Shown here: positions 36,935-46,422 of the stretch, piece by piece | Numbering within the stretch: position 1 is the stretch's first letter | Layout of the letters: each line of letters begins with the position of its first letter | DNA from: Ga0077555 sp046154645 | Lineage (GTDB): Bacteria > Pseudomonadota > Alphaproteobacteria > Rhizobiales > Hyphomicrobiaceae | Length of the DNA stretch: 64,000 nucleotides | Reading direction: 5' to 3' | Assembly: GCA_046154645.1 (NCBI GenBank) | Contig: JBJXDZ010000114.1 | Span: 38,066-102,065, forward strand | Program-made: the position numbers and the translations under genes | The notes under the pieces: generated by a model | The model's database searches: none | Told to the model about the DNA's origin: nothing | What the model saw: only the letters and a program-made list of their open reading frames with translations

Positions 36935-37762
36935 TCACCCCGTCGCCAGGCCGCGAACCGCCTGCAGCGAGCGCCGCGTGGCACCAGGCTGGTCATCCGG
37001 CACATGCGTCTCGATGGTCCACACCAGATCACGCACGACGGCTGCTTTGCAGCACGGCACCAGCAGCTCGGCATAGGGGATGTCGCCCTCGCCGGTGGCG
37101 ACGTAAGCCTTGCACGCGCCCGCGTAATCCTTGAAGTGGACCTGATCGACCCACGGCATCACGGTGGCAACCTCCAGCGGTGTCGTCGGCTTACCGGCGT
37201 GGGCGGAGTTGGCGATATCCAGCAGCCCTTTCAGTCGCGGATGCTTCCAGGCCTGCATCAGTAGCCCGAGATCGGCCACCGAGAGGACGTTGCACACGGG
37301 TTCGTTTTCGACGTGGAGCACCATATCGTGGCGCTCTGCGAGTTTCAGCAGGGCGATGTAGGGCGCCTCGAGGTCGGCGAGCTTGAAGCCTGCATAGGTG
37401 AGGTAGGAAAAGATTCGCAGATTGCGCGTGCCGAGCACGTCGGCGGCGGCGAACGCTGAGGCGTAGATCTCGTCGATGGAGCGGCCCTTGGCATCGAAGC
37501 CGAACTGATCACCGCTGTTTCCCGCGCTCTTGCCCGGTGCCGGCCACTTGAGCAATGGCGTTGCCAGGCACCCGACATGCAGTCCTGCATCCTTGATCTG
37601 GCGCGCCACCCGCTTCTGGTCGGCGCTGTCGAGCGACAGGAAATTGACCCCGTCGATCGAGCGCACATCGACACGGTCGAGGCCTTCCTCCAATGCGAAA
37701 GCGATACCATCCGCAGGATCAGGCGAGATTTCGTCGGTGATCACGGAAAAAGCGATGGGCAT
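36935..37762 (-). CDS. Sugar phosphate isomerase/epimerase-family TIM barrel
   Basis: A 275-residue xylose-isomerase-like TIM barrel (AP endonuclease family 2 fold). Motifs include ISPDPADGIAFALEEGLDRV, LHVENEPVCNVLSV (metal Glu), GLLDIANSAHAG and VDQVHFKDYAG (metal His/Asp). Members isomerise or epimerise sugars and inositol derivatives or act as dehydratases. It lies 47 bp upstream of the amidohydrolase on the same strand, so both may serve one catabolic route. Substrate unresolved. Confidence 0.85.
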   Translation of the reverse strand: MPIAFSVITDEISPDPADGIAFALEEGLDRVDVRSIDGVNFLSLDSADQKRVARQIKDAGLHVGCLATPLLKWPAPGKSAGNSGDQFGFDAKGRSIDEIYASAFAAADVLGTRNLRIFSYLTYAGFKLADLEAPYIALLKLAERHDMVLHVENEPVCNVLSVADLGLLMQAWKHPRLKGLLDIANSAHAGKPTTPLEVATVMPWVDQVHFKDYAGACKAYVATGEGDIPYAELLVPCCKAAVVRDLVWTIETHVPDDQPGATRRSLQAVRGLATG

Positions 37763-37789
37763 GACGAACGTCCTTCCCTGCAGTCTGGC

Positions 37790-39802
37790 TCAGGTCAATT
37801 GGCCGCCGGCAGTCCGTGCCACGGGTTCAACCCGCATGCGGACCTGCCGAGCATCGATCACGATCGGCCCGTCGATCAACTCGGGTGAGAGGGCAATGCG
37901 CGGCTCGTAGCGTGCGTTCGCCTGGCCACCCTGACGTTGCCAGCCGATGCGCAGCGGCGACCGCTTGAGACCGATCGGATAGATGGTCAGCACTTCGCCA
38001 TCGATCTTCATGCGCAGGAAATTCTTGTAGTCGGCGAGGCGCAGCGCCGAGAACGCATCGTTCCAGTGGCGTTTGAACAGGGCGCAACTGATCAGCAGGT
38101 AGCAGCCCCAGACAAGTCCGGCGACAGCGCCGCCGCCGAAGATCATCAACGTCATGTACGTTACCGTTTGCAGCAGCGTGTGGAAGCCAAACAGATATGG
38201 CTTAGCCAGCTCCGCCAACTGCCCGCCGAATGGCGTGCCGATACGGCTCACCACAATATAGAGCACGATCATTGCTGTAATGTGCGCCAGCCAATGCATC
38301 GTGCCCATGATCATCCGCTTCCAGAAGCGGCGGGCGTCAGCGTAGCTGATGCAAGCAACCAGGAGTGCGATAACGAAGATTCCCAGCAGGAAGTTGGCAA
38401 TGGCCGCATTGATCGAGATACCGATCAGATCCTGCGCCTGGGCAATGACACCATCGCCCTTCAGGCCGCAGGTTCGCGCATTGCCGTGAAACAGGATGTC
38501 TTCAATCAGCGGGCGGGAAACAATGACGAAATCGCGCGATCCTTCAGGGCGGATGAGGCATTCCTGCCGCGCCACCGCCGTCTGCGCGTACATCCAGGTC
38601 ATGAGCCAGTAGAAGATGCCGAGCAAGATGGCGAAAGTGTAGTTGAAAACCGGGAACATCGCGTTCCAGAATGTCATCCAGATGCTGGCGCCTCGGCTTG
38701 GCCAGGCAGAGGCCCCTTGCGCCGGCGCCCCTTCTGGTGTCGGTTTGCAGCGCATATCGAACTCATGCGGCGTCCCCAGCCAATTGAAGCTGATACTCTT
38801 GTACAGCTGGTGCGTCGGATGCAGGAACGCGCCACCGCCACCAGCCGTGATCAGATTGAGACCGAGTTCCTTCGAGTAGTAGCGGCAGTAGTGATGCGTA
38901 TCGCCAGACAGCACGGCGCAAACCTTGGCGCCGGCCCGGTCAGCGATGCCGGTGACGATCGAGATGTTCGAGTTGGCGGCCCGCGCCGCTTCGTTCTCGT
39001 ATTGCCAGCCCGGCTCGGCGATGCACAGGATCACCTTGTGCTCGGGCTCTCCCGGCGACCGATTGAGCATGATGTCGGCGACCGCCTGGAAGTAGCGCAC
39101 CTGGCCGACGTCGAGATACTGCGAGAACTGGATGTCGGCGCCCCAGATCCACCAGTTGTTGGGCAGGCGCGTGGCGAAATAGCTCCGGTGCTGCGTGAAG
39201 TGCAGGTTGCCGATGGTTTCCCCGACACGGTCAATCCCAAAGCGCGCCTGGCAGAACAGGAAATCGAACGAGTTCAGGCCATCGTACCAATCGTGGTTGC
39301 CGGGAATGACGAAGGTCAGGCGTGCCTGTGATGGTGCCGAGAACGCCATGCGGAAAGGATAGACGAACCGCCTGTCGTATTCCTCGCGGCTCGGGTACGG
39401 GTAGACCTGATCGCCGCCGAGAACGAACACGCGCCCCGTCGGCAGCTTATGTTTGATGGTGCTGCCGGCCCGCGCGACTTCCAGAGTGTCGGCGGCAACC
39501 AGCGAGGCCATGGCATAGGTAGAATCGAAGCCATCCCCCGTGTCGGCAAGATAGTCGACCCAGACCGCACCATCATTGCTGATCACGTCCGCATCCGCCA
39601 GCAAGTGGCGGCTGGCCGCAAAGGTCAACTCCTCCGGCTTGAATCCGTCGATTGTCGCCTGCGACGCGCGCGCATCGGCATAGGTGCCGAACACTGGGGA
39701 AATGGCGGCTCGGATCGCAGCGTTGGCAAGGAGTTGCGGGTTGAACCAGCCAACCATGTTAGGCAGCGAAAAAAGGCTCTTGTCGTTCGGTTCAATAGCC
39801 AT
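37790..39802 (-). CDS. Metallophosphoesterase with C-terminal membrane domain
   Basis: A 670-residue protein. The N-terminal half is a calcineurin-like phosphoesterase with dimetal motifs FVLGGDQVYPYPSREE (G-D), VIPGNHDWYDGL (G-N-H-D) and VLSGDTHHYCRYYS (G-D-T-H-H). The C-terminal half has at least five hydrophobic helices (for example FAILLGIFYWLMTWMYA, NFLLGIFVIALLVACISYA, WLAHITAMIVLYIVVSRI, YMTLMIFGGGAVAGLVWG) and a beta-rich tail. Together they look like a membrane-anchored enzyme with a cytosolic catalytic head. Start at 39802 follows GGGGGAGG. The substrate (nucleotide, lipid or phosphoprotein) is not determined. Confidence 0.8.
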   Translation of the reverse strand: MAIEPNDKSLFSLPNMVGWFNPQLLANAAIRAAISPVFGTYADARASQATIDGFKPEELTFAASRHLLADADVISNDGAVWVDYLADTGDGFDSTYAMASLVAADTLEVARAGSTIKHKLPTGRVFVLGGDQVYPYPSREEYDRRFVYPFRMAFSAPSQARLTFVIPGNHDWYDGLNSFDFLFCQARFGIDRVGETIGNLHFTQHRSYFATRLPNNWWIWGADIQFSQYLDVGQVRYFQAVADIMLNRSPGEPEHKVILCIAEPGWQYENEAARAANSNISIVTGIADRAGAKVCAVLSGDTHHYCRYYSKELGLNLITAGGGGAFLHPTHQLYKSISFNWLGTPHEFDMRCKPTPEGAPAQGASAWPSRGASIWMTFWNAMFPVFNYTFAILLGIFYWLMTWMYAQTAVARQECLIRPEGSRDFVIVSRPLIEDILFHGNARTCGLKGDGVIAQAQDLIGISINAAIANFLLGIFVIALLVACISYADARRFWKRMIMGTMHWLAHITAMIVLYIVVSRIGTPFGGQLAELAKPYLFGFHTLLQTVTYMTLMIFGGGAVAGLVWGCYLLISCALFKRHWNDAFSALRLADYKNFLRMKIDGEVLTIYPIGLKRSPLRIGWQRQGGQANARYEPRIALSPELIDGPIVIDARQVRMRVEPVARTAGGQLT

Positions 39803-39982
39803 GCCGTCCTCCCCCATCGCGGCACAAAACCGCTACGGTACCTACCACACACACTGGCGATGATGATTGCACGGTTAGGCAATAATGCGGAAGCACCACG
39901 GCCTGTCTGAGGTGGCGCACTGTGGCTGGGAAGCCGCGGTGGCTCTGGCGCCAAACGCGATTCAACCCGCCTATCGAGGCCG

Positions 39983-40897
39983 TTAGCGCGCGTCGGCGAG
40001 AAATGCCTCCAACTCGGAGCGCCGAGGCAGACCAGTCCGCGAGCCGAGACGGGTGCATTTCATGGCCGCCACCGCGCAGGCGATGCGCGCGCACTCCAGA
40101 ATGGTCTTGCCCTCGGCCAACATCAGGGCAAACGCACCATGGAAGGCGTCACCGGCTCCGGTGGTGTCGACGACGTCGACTGCAAAGCCTGCCTGATGAC
40201 CGCCGCTGCCGTCCTGTTGCCGCCAGAGATAGCCTCCGGCACCCAGTGTGACACCGACATGACGGGGACCTTGGGCCATGATGGCGACTAGGCGATCCTC
40301 ATCGGTGCTGGCGGCAGGTCCCAGTTCGCGCAGGGCGGGGGCCGAAAAAATGGCGTAATCGGTCAACTTCAGAAGGTCGGGCAGCGCCTCGCGGGCACCG
40401 AGATCGGCGTCGAGCACCGTTGGCACGCCATGCTTCCTGGCGCGGTCGAATACGACGCGGGTCGCCTCGAGCCAGCGCAGGTCTGCAAGCACCACATCGG
40501 CGTCGGCCACGCGGTCAAGCGGCAGCCAGCTGGTGCTGGATGGGATGGCGGTATCGCGCATGCCAACAATCAGGCGCTCGCCATGACCGTCGACGATGAT
40601 GGCGGAGGTCGAAGAGCGCGCCTCCTCGAAGGCATGGACATACCGAATGTCGACGCGCTCGGACTTGAGACCGGCGCGAATGATGGCGCCGGCATTGTCG
40701 TCCCCGGTGCGGCTCCACACTTCGACTTCGCCGCCTAGGCGGGCAGCGGCGACGGCTGCGTTGGCTGCCATTCCGCCACCGGCTTCGATGGCTTCGAGCG
40801 CGCGCACCTTGGTCGGCTCGGGTGGAAACGAGCTGATGCGATAAATCCGGTCCAGCGCGGCGTGGCCGACGCTGATGAGATGCTTCCTTGGCTGCAT
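39983..40897 (-). CDS. PfkB-family carbohydrate kinase
   Basis: A 304-residue ribokinase-fold protein: ISVGHAALDRIYRISSFP at the start, AGGGMAANAAVAAARLGGEV (PfkB signature 1 region) and VDVVDTTGAGDAFHGAFAL (signature 2, with the catalytic Asp). It phosphorylates a sugar or nucleoside; specificity is not resolved. Ribosome-binding site GGAGAG. Isolated gene. Confidence 0.88.
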   Translation of the reverse strand: MQPRKHLISVGHAALDRIYRISSFPPEPTKVRALEAIEAGGGMAANAAVAAARLGGEVEVWSRTGDDNAGAIIRAGLKSERVDIRYVHAFEEARSSTSAIIVDGHGERLIVGMRDTAIPSSTSWLPLDRVADADVVLADLRWLEATRVVFDRARKHGVPTVLDADLGAREALPDLLKLTDYAIFSAPALRELGPAASTDEDRLVAIMAQGPRHVGVTLGAGGYLWRQQDGSGGHQAGFAVDVVDTTGAGDAFHGAFALMLAEGKTILECARIACAVAAMKCTRLGSRTGLPRRSELEAFLADAR

Positions 40898-41042
40898 CGG
40901 CTCTCCGGGGCCATATCAGTGCGGCGTCCCGACGGCTTGCGCCCGGCCGTCATGGACAGATATCGAGCGAGCATAGCATGGCCACGCTCAGGATGCGCGC
41001 TCCATTGCCCTCGGCCGTGCGCTGAATCGGACAGCTGTGGCC

Positions 41043-42644
41043 TTAGAGCCGGAACGCGCCTCGTTCCTGTGCATCGAGCTGGTCGACAAGCCCGACTTCC
41101 CAAGCGATGTAAGCTCGGGCGGCGTCCAGGTTGCCCTCGTTGCGGCCGAGCGTGTGAAAGATGAAATCGATGCGCTCGCGGTCAGGCGGCACGGTGCCGC
41201 CGCTGTCGAGCTTCAGGTCGGCCGCCGCGCAGGCGCCGATGCCGCCGGCAAGCAGGCGGACATCGCCGACGCCCGCCTCGCGCACGTCGAGGGCCGCAAT
41301 GCGAGCGATGTTGGGGTCGTCAGCAATCAACACCACAGGCCGGCTGCTGTCGCGGATGGCTGTCGCGACGACGGGGCGAATCGACCAGCGGCTGCCGGGA
41401 ATTCGTTGCTTCAGGAACTCGGCGCTGGAGCGCAGATCGATCGCTTCCAGGGTGCCGGCAGCCAAGCCATTGGCCAACTCGGTGGGGGATATCTCGGCCA
41501 AACGAATGCGGTCGGCCGCGAAGGCCGGACTGCGCTTTGCCGCGATGCCGGAGGCTGCAAAGGCTTGCCGTGCCGCCGCATCATCGGCCATCACGTCTGC
41601 CGCGTGGCCGAGCTGGCGCAGCCAAGCGGCAACCATCGGCGCGCGAATGCCGTCCGCATCGGCGAGCACGATCTGGGCGCCGCGGACGCCCACCCACTGG
41701 TCGGTCGCCTGCTGCAGTTGCCCGCCTGGAGCGTGCGTGAAGCCGGTAATGGCGCCCTTGGCGAACTCCTCGGCGGTACGGATATCAAAGAGGTAGGTGG
41801 TGCGCCCCAGATCATTGAGCCTGGCCTGGACATCGGCCGCCGTGAGCGTTCGCACACCGTGCCGCTTGGCGTGCGCTGCCGACTTCTCGCGCTTGCTGGC
41901 CAGAGCCGCGGCATCACCGGTTGCGGCTGGCGCTTGCCGGTCGGCACCCTTCTCCACCTTAAGACCCTTAAGCCACCAACCCTGGGTGCCGTTCTCCAGG
42001 GCCACGACCTCGTTTGGCACACCGAAATCAATGAGGGTCTGAGCGCCGATGATCGAGCGCGTACGCCCGGCGCAATTGACCACGATCTTGGTCTTCGGAT
42101 TGGGGGCCAGCCGATCGATGCGCAACGGTAACTCGGCGTTGGGGCAGCTGATGCCGCCGGGAATATTGAAGATCTGGTACTCGGCCCACGTGCGGCCGTC
42201 GACGATCACCATATCCTCCTGGCGGGCCTGCATGGCAATCAGGTCGTCGGCTGTAATGCGCGGCGTGTGGCGCTCGATCTCGACCACCTCGCCAAACGCC
42301 TTCGAGGGCACGTTGACGCCTTCGTAGAGCGTGTAACCGGCCGCTTTCCAGGCCGGTGCGCCACCGGCAAGGACATGGATGTCGGTGAAGCCGAGCGGAG
42401 CCAGACGGGCGGCGGCGCGATCAGCAAGGCCATCGCCGCCATCCAAAAGCACCATGCGCACGGACTTGCGCGGCGCTAGGCGCTCGGCGTCGAGCTCCAG
42501 CCGGCTGTAGGGCAGCGGCACGGCGAAGAAAGGGTGACCTTCCGAGTAGGGGCCAAGCTCTCGGATATCGAACAGCGCCAGCTCGCGGTCGTCGGAGAGC
42601 CAAGCCTTGAGGGACTTCGCATCGACGTTTTTCGCTTGGGTCAC
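41043..42644 (-). CDS. Four-domain rhodanese-like sulfurtransferase
   Basis: A 533-residue protein with four rhodanese modules in tandem. The active-site loop of module 2 is VVNCAGRTRSIIGA with the catalytic cysteine. The equivalent loops of modules 1 (VLLDGGDGLADRAA), 3 (IVLADADGIRAP) and 4 (VLIADDPNIARIA) have an Asp instead, so those modules are likely non-catalytic. I prefer the GTG at 42644 (MTQAKNVDAK) because it lies 5 nt behind a GGAGG site; a GTG at 42656 is also in frame. It probably transfers sulfane sulfur; the natural acceptor is unknown. Confidence 0.88.
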   Translation of the reverse strand: MTQAKNVDAKSLKAWLSDDRELALFDIRELGPYSEGHPFFAVPLPYSRLELDAERLAPRKSVRMVLLDGGDGLADRAAARLAPLGFTDIHVLAGGAPAWKAAGYTLYEGVNVPSKAFGEVVEIERHTPRITADDLIAMQARQEDMVIVDGRTWAEYQIFNIPGGISCPNAELPLRIDRLAPNPKTKIVVNCAGRTRSIIGAQTLIDFGVPNEVVALENGTQGWWLKGLKVEKGADRQAPAATGDAAALASKREKSAAHAKRHGVRTLTAADVQARLNDLGRTTYLFDIRTAEEFAKGAITGFTHAPGGQLQQATDQWVGVRGAQIVLADADGIRAPMVAAWLRQLGHAADVMADDAAARQAFAASGIAAKRSPAFAADRIRLAEISPTELANGLAAGTLEAIDLRSSAEFLKQRIPGSRWSIRPVVATAIRDSSRPVVLIADDPNIARIAALDVREAGVGDVRLLAGGIGACAAADLKLDSGGTVPPDRERIDFIFHTLGRNEGNLDAARAYIAWEVGLVDQLDAQERGAFRL

Positions 42645-42783
42645 GATCACCTCCACCTGCCATTCGATTGCAACATCAAGCTTCGCATCCGCGGTGAACT
42701 GCCGTCAACGCAGCGGCAAATGAAAAGAGAGCCGCTGCATGAGCGGCTCTCTCCCAATCATCTGGCTTTGCCCGTCGCGTGCC

Positions 42784-44034
42784 TCAGGCGCACTTGACGA
42801 CTTTGAACTCGACGCGGCGATCGAGGGCATCGCTGGCATCGTCCTTGCCTGTGCCGACGATGGTTTCGCGCCAGCCTTGGCCGTTCGACTTGAGGTTCTT
42901 GGCCAGTGCCGGCGACAACCGCTCGATGCGAGTCTTGATGGCTGCGGCACGCTGGGCCGAGAGGCGATCATTGAATGCCTCGGTGCCGGTCCGGCTGGCG
43001 TGGCCGACCACCTCGAGGCAGGCATTGCGCGCCGTCGACTTGTCGGCCACCGTCTTGAGCCAGGTCGGATAAGCTTGCGAGATCTGCGTCGGGGCAAAGT
43101 TCGTCGTCTTCGGCACGAACAACAGCATCATGCCGATCTTGTCGCTCTTCAGGCCATAATCCACCAGATCGCCCAGTGCTTTGTTGGCTTCCGCTGTGCG
43201 TTTCAGTTTGAGGTTGGTGAGATACAGGCCATTGAAGACGCGCAGTTGGTCACCGCCCGGGGCTGCGCGAGCGCGGGTGTAGAGGTCGAGGGCGGCCGGA
43301 TAGCGGCGCTCGTCATACGCCTTGATGGCGTCGGCAATGAGCGACGCCGTGGATACGCGCTCCAGATAGACCGGATTGATCGGGTCGCCGGCCTTCGGAC
43401 CTTGACAGGTCTTGATATAGCCTTCGACCGCCGGATCCTTCATCCAGATCGGGCTCTCGGCAAAGGCCGGCGTCGGCACAGGATTGATGCCTTGCGAGGT
43501 GGCGCGGGCGAAGCCTTTCGAGACGATCAGCTTGCTGCTCAGATCGATGACGGCAAAGCACAGCCGATAGGCATCCTTGGCGCCGCTCGCCTGCGCTGTG
43601 GCATGAATTGGCGTGAAGGTGCCGATCAGGACGTGCGGGTTCTTGGCCACATTGTCGGCATTGAACGGCTTGACGTCGAACTTGGCGGCGAAGCGCTGCG
43701 CAATCAGCTGACGCAACTGAGTCTCCATCGAGCGGGTCGCGCTCGACTGGGCGCCGGTATTGCCATCGACTAGCGGATCGATCAGCAGGTCGACCCGGGT
43801 TCCGGCGGGCAGCTTGACGTTCTCGAGCACATCGCCCGCAGCCTTCTCGAAGGCCTGGCGATACAGCGACGGCGGCGGCAAGGCTGGCGCCGCGACAGGT
43901 GGGGCTGGCGGGGCCACTGCTGGGGGCGCCGGCTGGGCGGGCGGGGCCTGGGCGAAAGTCTGTGAGGCCAGCATGAGTGCCGAAGCGGCAACCGTCGCTA
44001 GGCTGACTCTCAAGAAGTGGACGGACTTAACCAT
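42784..44034 (-). CDS. Secreted OmpA-domain protein, next to Ser/Thr kinase
   Basis: A 416-residue protein with a signal peptide (MVKSVHFLRVSLATVAASAL ... SQTFA) and a Pro/Ala-rich linker. The centre (VDLLIDPLVDGNTGAQSSATRSM and KAYDERRYPAALDLYTRARA) carries a domain with a TPR-like element. The C-terminal region (LEVVGHASRTGTEAFND, LSAQRAAAIKTRIERL, LDRRVEFKVVKC) is an OmpA-like peptidoglycan-binding domain. A gene for a membrane kinase with a periplasmic tail lies 139 bp upstream on the same strand, suggesting a shared envelope-sensing role. Confidence 0.82.
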   Translation of the reverse strand: MVKSVHFLRVSLATVAASALMLASQTFAQAPPAQPAPPAVAPPAPPVAAPALPPPSLYRQAFEKAAGDVLENVKLPAGTRVDLLIDPLVDGNTGAQSSATRSMETQLRQLIAQRFAAKFDVKPFNADNVAKNPHVLIGTFTPIHATAQASGAKDAYRLCFAVIDLSSKLIVSKGFARATSQGINPVPTPAFAESPIWMKDPAVEGYIKTCQGPKAGDPINPVYLERVSTASLIADAIKAYDERRYPAALDLYTRARAAPGGDQLRVFNGLYLTNLKLKRTAEANKALGDLVDYGLKSDKIGMMLLFVPKTTNFAPTQISQAYPTWLKTVADKSTARNACLEVVGHASRTGTEAFNDRLSAQRAAAIKTRIERLSPALAKNLKSNGQGWRETIVGTGKDDASDALDRRVEFKVVKCA

Positions 44035-44173
44035 GATACGTCTCCTCGACAATGCAATGAACGAGCGTCGACCCCGACAGTCCCGCCCATTTGCGCACAA
44101 CCACTTCCAGCCCGCAACTGCGCCAGCGCAAAGGCCAACGCGAAAACCCATGCTATGGAAGAAATTTTGTCCG

Positions 44174-46276
44174 TTAGCGGCAATTCAAGCGGCGCAGCGT
44201 CTCGCGATCCTCGGGCGTCAAACCTCCGAGTTGGGCGCGTTCGTTAATCTGCTGGCACTGGGCGGCCGTCGACGGGGTGCTGACGGTGGGCGGCCTTTCG
44301 CAGCGACCCTCCACTGCAACTTCGCCCGGGCGGCAGGTGACCGGGCAGACCCGGCTGCGGAAGCCGGCGATGACACGGACGATCTCGGCATTGAGCTCAG
44401 GAAATGAAATGTTGCCGCCGCTGTGCTCCGCGAATTGTTGCAGGGCGCGCTGATCGGCATCGGTCCAGCCCGGCGTTGTCGACGCCGTCGAGCAACCGAC
44501 ACGGTTCAGTTCGCGGCGGATGTCGGCAACCAGGACGCGCAGTGCCTCGGCAGCCCGGCGCTGCTCCGTCGCCCGCTGCTCGGCTTCAAGGCGCTGACGC
44601 TCGGCCTCGGCACGTTCAGCGGCCCGGCGCTGGTCTTCGGCAGCCTGCTTTTCGGCGGCCGCACGCCGTTCGGCTTCAGCACGTTCGGCAGCACGGCGAC
44701 GATCCTCGGCAGCTTGCTTCTCGGCGGCAGCCTTCTGCTCGGCAGCGCGGCGCTCAGCTTCCAGGCGTTGGCGCTCGGCTTCGGCACGCTCGGCAGCACG
44801 TCGACGCTCCTCGGCCGCCTGCTTCTCGGCCGCCGCTTTCTGCTCGGCCGCGCGCCGTTCGGCTTCCACACGTTGACGCTCGGCCTCGGCGCGCTCGGCT
44901 GCTTGCCGGCGCTCCTCCGTAGCTTGCTTTTCGGCAGCCGCCTGCTTCTCGGCAGCGCGCCGCTCGGCATCCAGACGTAGTCGCTCGGCTTCGGCGCGCT
45001 CGACTGCCCGGCGACGATCCTCGGCCGCCTGCTTCTCGGCTGCCGCTTTCTGCTCGACGGCACGCTTTTGCTCAGCTGCGGCGACCTTCTCGGCCGCAGC
45101 TTGTCGTTCCCGCTCGCTGCGCTGTCGCTCGACTTCCAGCGCCACCTCAGGTGGTACGCGCATGAACAGATGGCCGGCCTGCCAGGTGACAAGCGCCAGG
45201 GCAAGGCACGCGGCTGCCGCGATGCCGAGCTTGCGTGCGTCGAGCCAGGGTGGCGGCGCGGCGGGGATCTCGAACTGGTGGTCGGCGGGCAACGGAATCG
45301 GTTGGCTCGGCGGCCGGCGCTCGGCGGCCGGCACCACAGTGACGCGCGCGGGATCGGGTTCATCGGTCGGTTCCGGCCGCTCGGACCCACCGTGACCTGT
45401 CTCCGAGAACAGTAGCCGGCTCAATTCAACCAGCTTGGCCGGTCGCTGCGACGGCGTCAGTTCGAGCGCCCGATCGATGGCGTCGAGGAAACCTGGTCGA
45501 TAGCGCGCATTGGCCACAGCACGGGCCGGCTTCATCACAATGCCGAGTTGGCGCTCTGGCGCCGGCGTCGGCGGCTTGCCGCTGATCATGCGATAGAGAA
45601 TAGCCCCCAGCGCGTAGATGTCCGTCCATGGTCCCTGCAGCTTTGGATCCATGGCGTACTGCTCAGGCGGCGAGTAACCCTGCTTGACGATGCCGGTGAG
45701 ATTGCGGCTCATTTCACTCAGCACCTGCCGCGCCGCGCCGAAATCGATCAGTACCGGATTGCCGGCTTCGCGGATGATGACATTGTCGGGCGCCAGATCG
45801 CGGTGAATGAAACTCGTCGCATGCAGCATCTCGAGGGCGGAGATCAACGGTCGCATGATCCCGTCGATCTCGTCCTGAGTCGGCGTCCGTCCGAGCCCGT
45901 CCATCCAGGCTGAGAGGCTTTGGCCGCGCTCGAACTCCATCACCATGTAGGCCGTGCCATGGGCCTCGAACACGCGCAGCACGCGCACGATGCCGGGATG
46001 CCGGAATTGCGCCAGCGTGCGGGCTTCGCGCAGGAAGCCGTTCAGGCAGTGCTTGAAAATCTCGCTTTGTCCGGTGCTCGCCGGGCGCACTTCGAGCGAC
46101 TGGCCGCGCACCCCGAATTCGGCTGGAAAGTACTCCTTGATGGCGACGGCCAGATCGAGGGAGGTATCCATTGCCGCATAGGTGATGCCAAAGCCGCCGA
46201 TGCCGAGCACCCGGTCGATACGATAGTGGCCCAGCAGCAGGGTGCCGGCCGACAGGGTCTGGCGATAGTCCATCAC
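44174..46276 (-). CDS. Membrane Ser/Thr protein kinase with coiled-coil periplasmic domain
   Basis: A 700-residue protein. The kinase domain (about 15-285) has the Gly-rich loop LGIGGFGITYAA, Lys47 in AVAIKEYFP, the catalytic H-R-D-L-A-P-D-N (158-165, with Ala where eukaryotic kinases have Lys) and DFGAAR (178-183). One transmembrane helix sits at 350-368. A long Ala/Glu/Arg coiled coil follows, with a 35-residue unit repeated five times (411-573, one copy shortened). The C-terminal part has a Cys-rich segment (FRSRVCPVTCRPGEVAVEGRC). Likely signals from envelope to cytosol. Confidence 0.88.
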   Translation of the reverse strand: MMDYRQTLSAGTLLLGHYRIDRVLGIGGFGITYAAMDTSLDLAVAIKEYFPAEFGVRGQSLEVRPASTGQSEIFKHCLNGFLREARTLAQFRHPGIVRVLRVFEAHGTAYMVMEFERGQSLSAWMDGLGRTPTQDEIDGIMRPLISALEMLHATSFIHRDLAPDNVIIREAGNPVLIDFGAARQVLSEMSRNLTGIVKQGYSPPEQYAMDPKLQGPWTDIYALGAILYRMISGKPPTPAPERQLGIVMKPARAVANARYRPGFLDAIDRALELTPSQRPAKLVELSRLLFSETGHGGSERPEPTDEPDPARVTVVPAAERRPPSQPIPLPADHQFEIPAAPPPWLDARKLGIAAAACLALALVTWQAGHLFMRVPPEVALEVERQRSERERQAAAEKVAAAEQKRAVEQKAAAEKQAAEDRRRAVERAEAERLRLDAERRAAEKQAAAEKQATEERRQAAERAEAERQRVEAERRAAEQKAAAEKQAAEERRRAAERAEAERQRLEAERRAAEQKAAAEKQAAEDRRRAAERAEAERRAAAEKQAAEDQRRAAERAEAERQRLEAEQRATEQRRAAEALRVLVADIRRELNRVGCSTASTTPGWTDADQRALQQFAEHSGGNISFPELNAEIVRVIAGFRSRVCPVTCRPGEVAVEGRCERPPTVSTPSTAAQCQQINERAQLGGLTPEDRETLRRLNCR
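44558..45046 (-). repeat. Tandem 105-bp coding repeats (35-residue coiled-coil units)
   Basis: Inside the kinase gene, residues 411-573 consist of five tandem units of 35 residues (the fourth shortened to 23), each starting AAAEKQA and containing ERAEAER. Thirty-five is five heptads, so a continuous coiled coil is kept. Such repeats may vary in copy number. Confidence 0.82.
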
Positions 46277-46422
46277 GGGCTCCAGCGAGCGCGGTGATCG
46301 CCCGACACGGCCACCTCACCCGATGCAGTGTAGCCCAATCCTCCGCGTTCTGCGAAGTCCGGCTCGGATTGGCAGGGCGCGGACCATGTGGGTTGGTAGC
46401 CGCTGGCCCGCATTTGGCGGCG

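Noticed and set aside
44404..44980. Plus-strand frames with Leu/Gly/Phe-rich repeats opposite the kinase coiled coil
   Set aside because: They are the antisense reading of the 105-bp repeats encoding the coiled coil.
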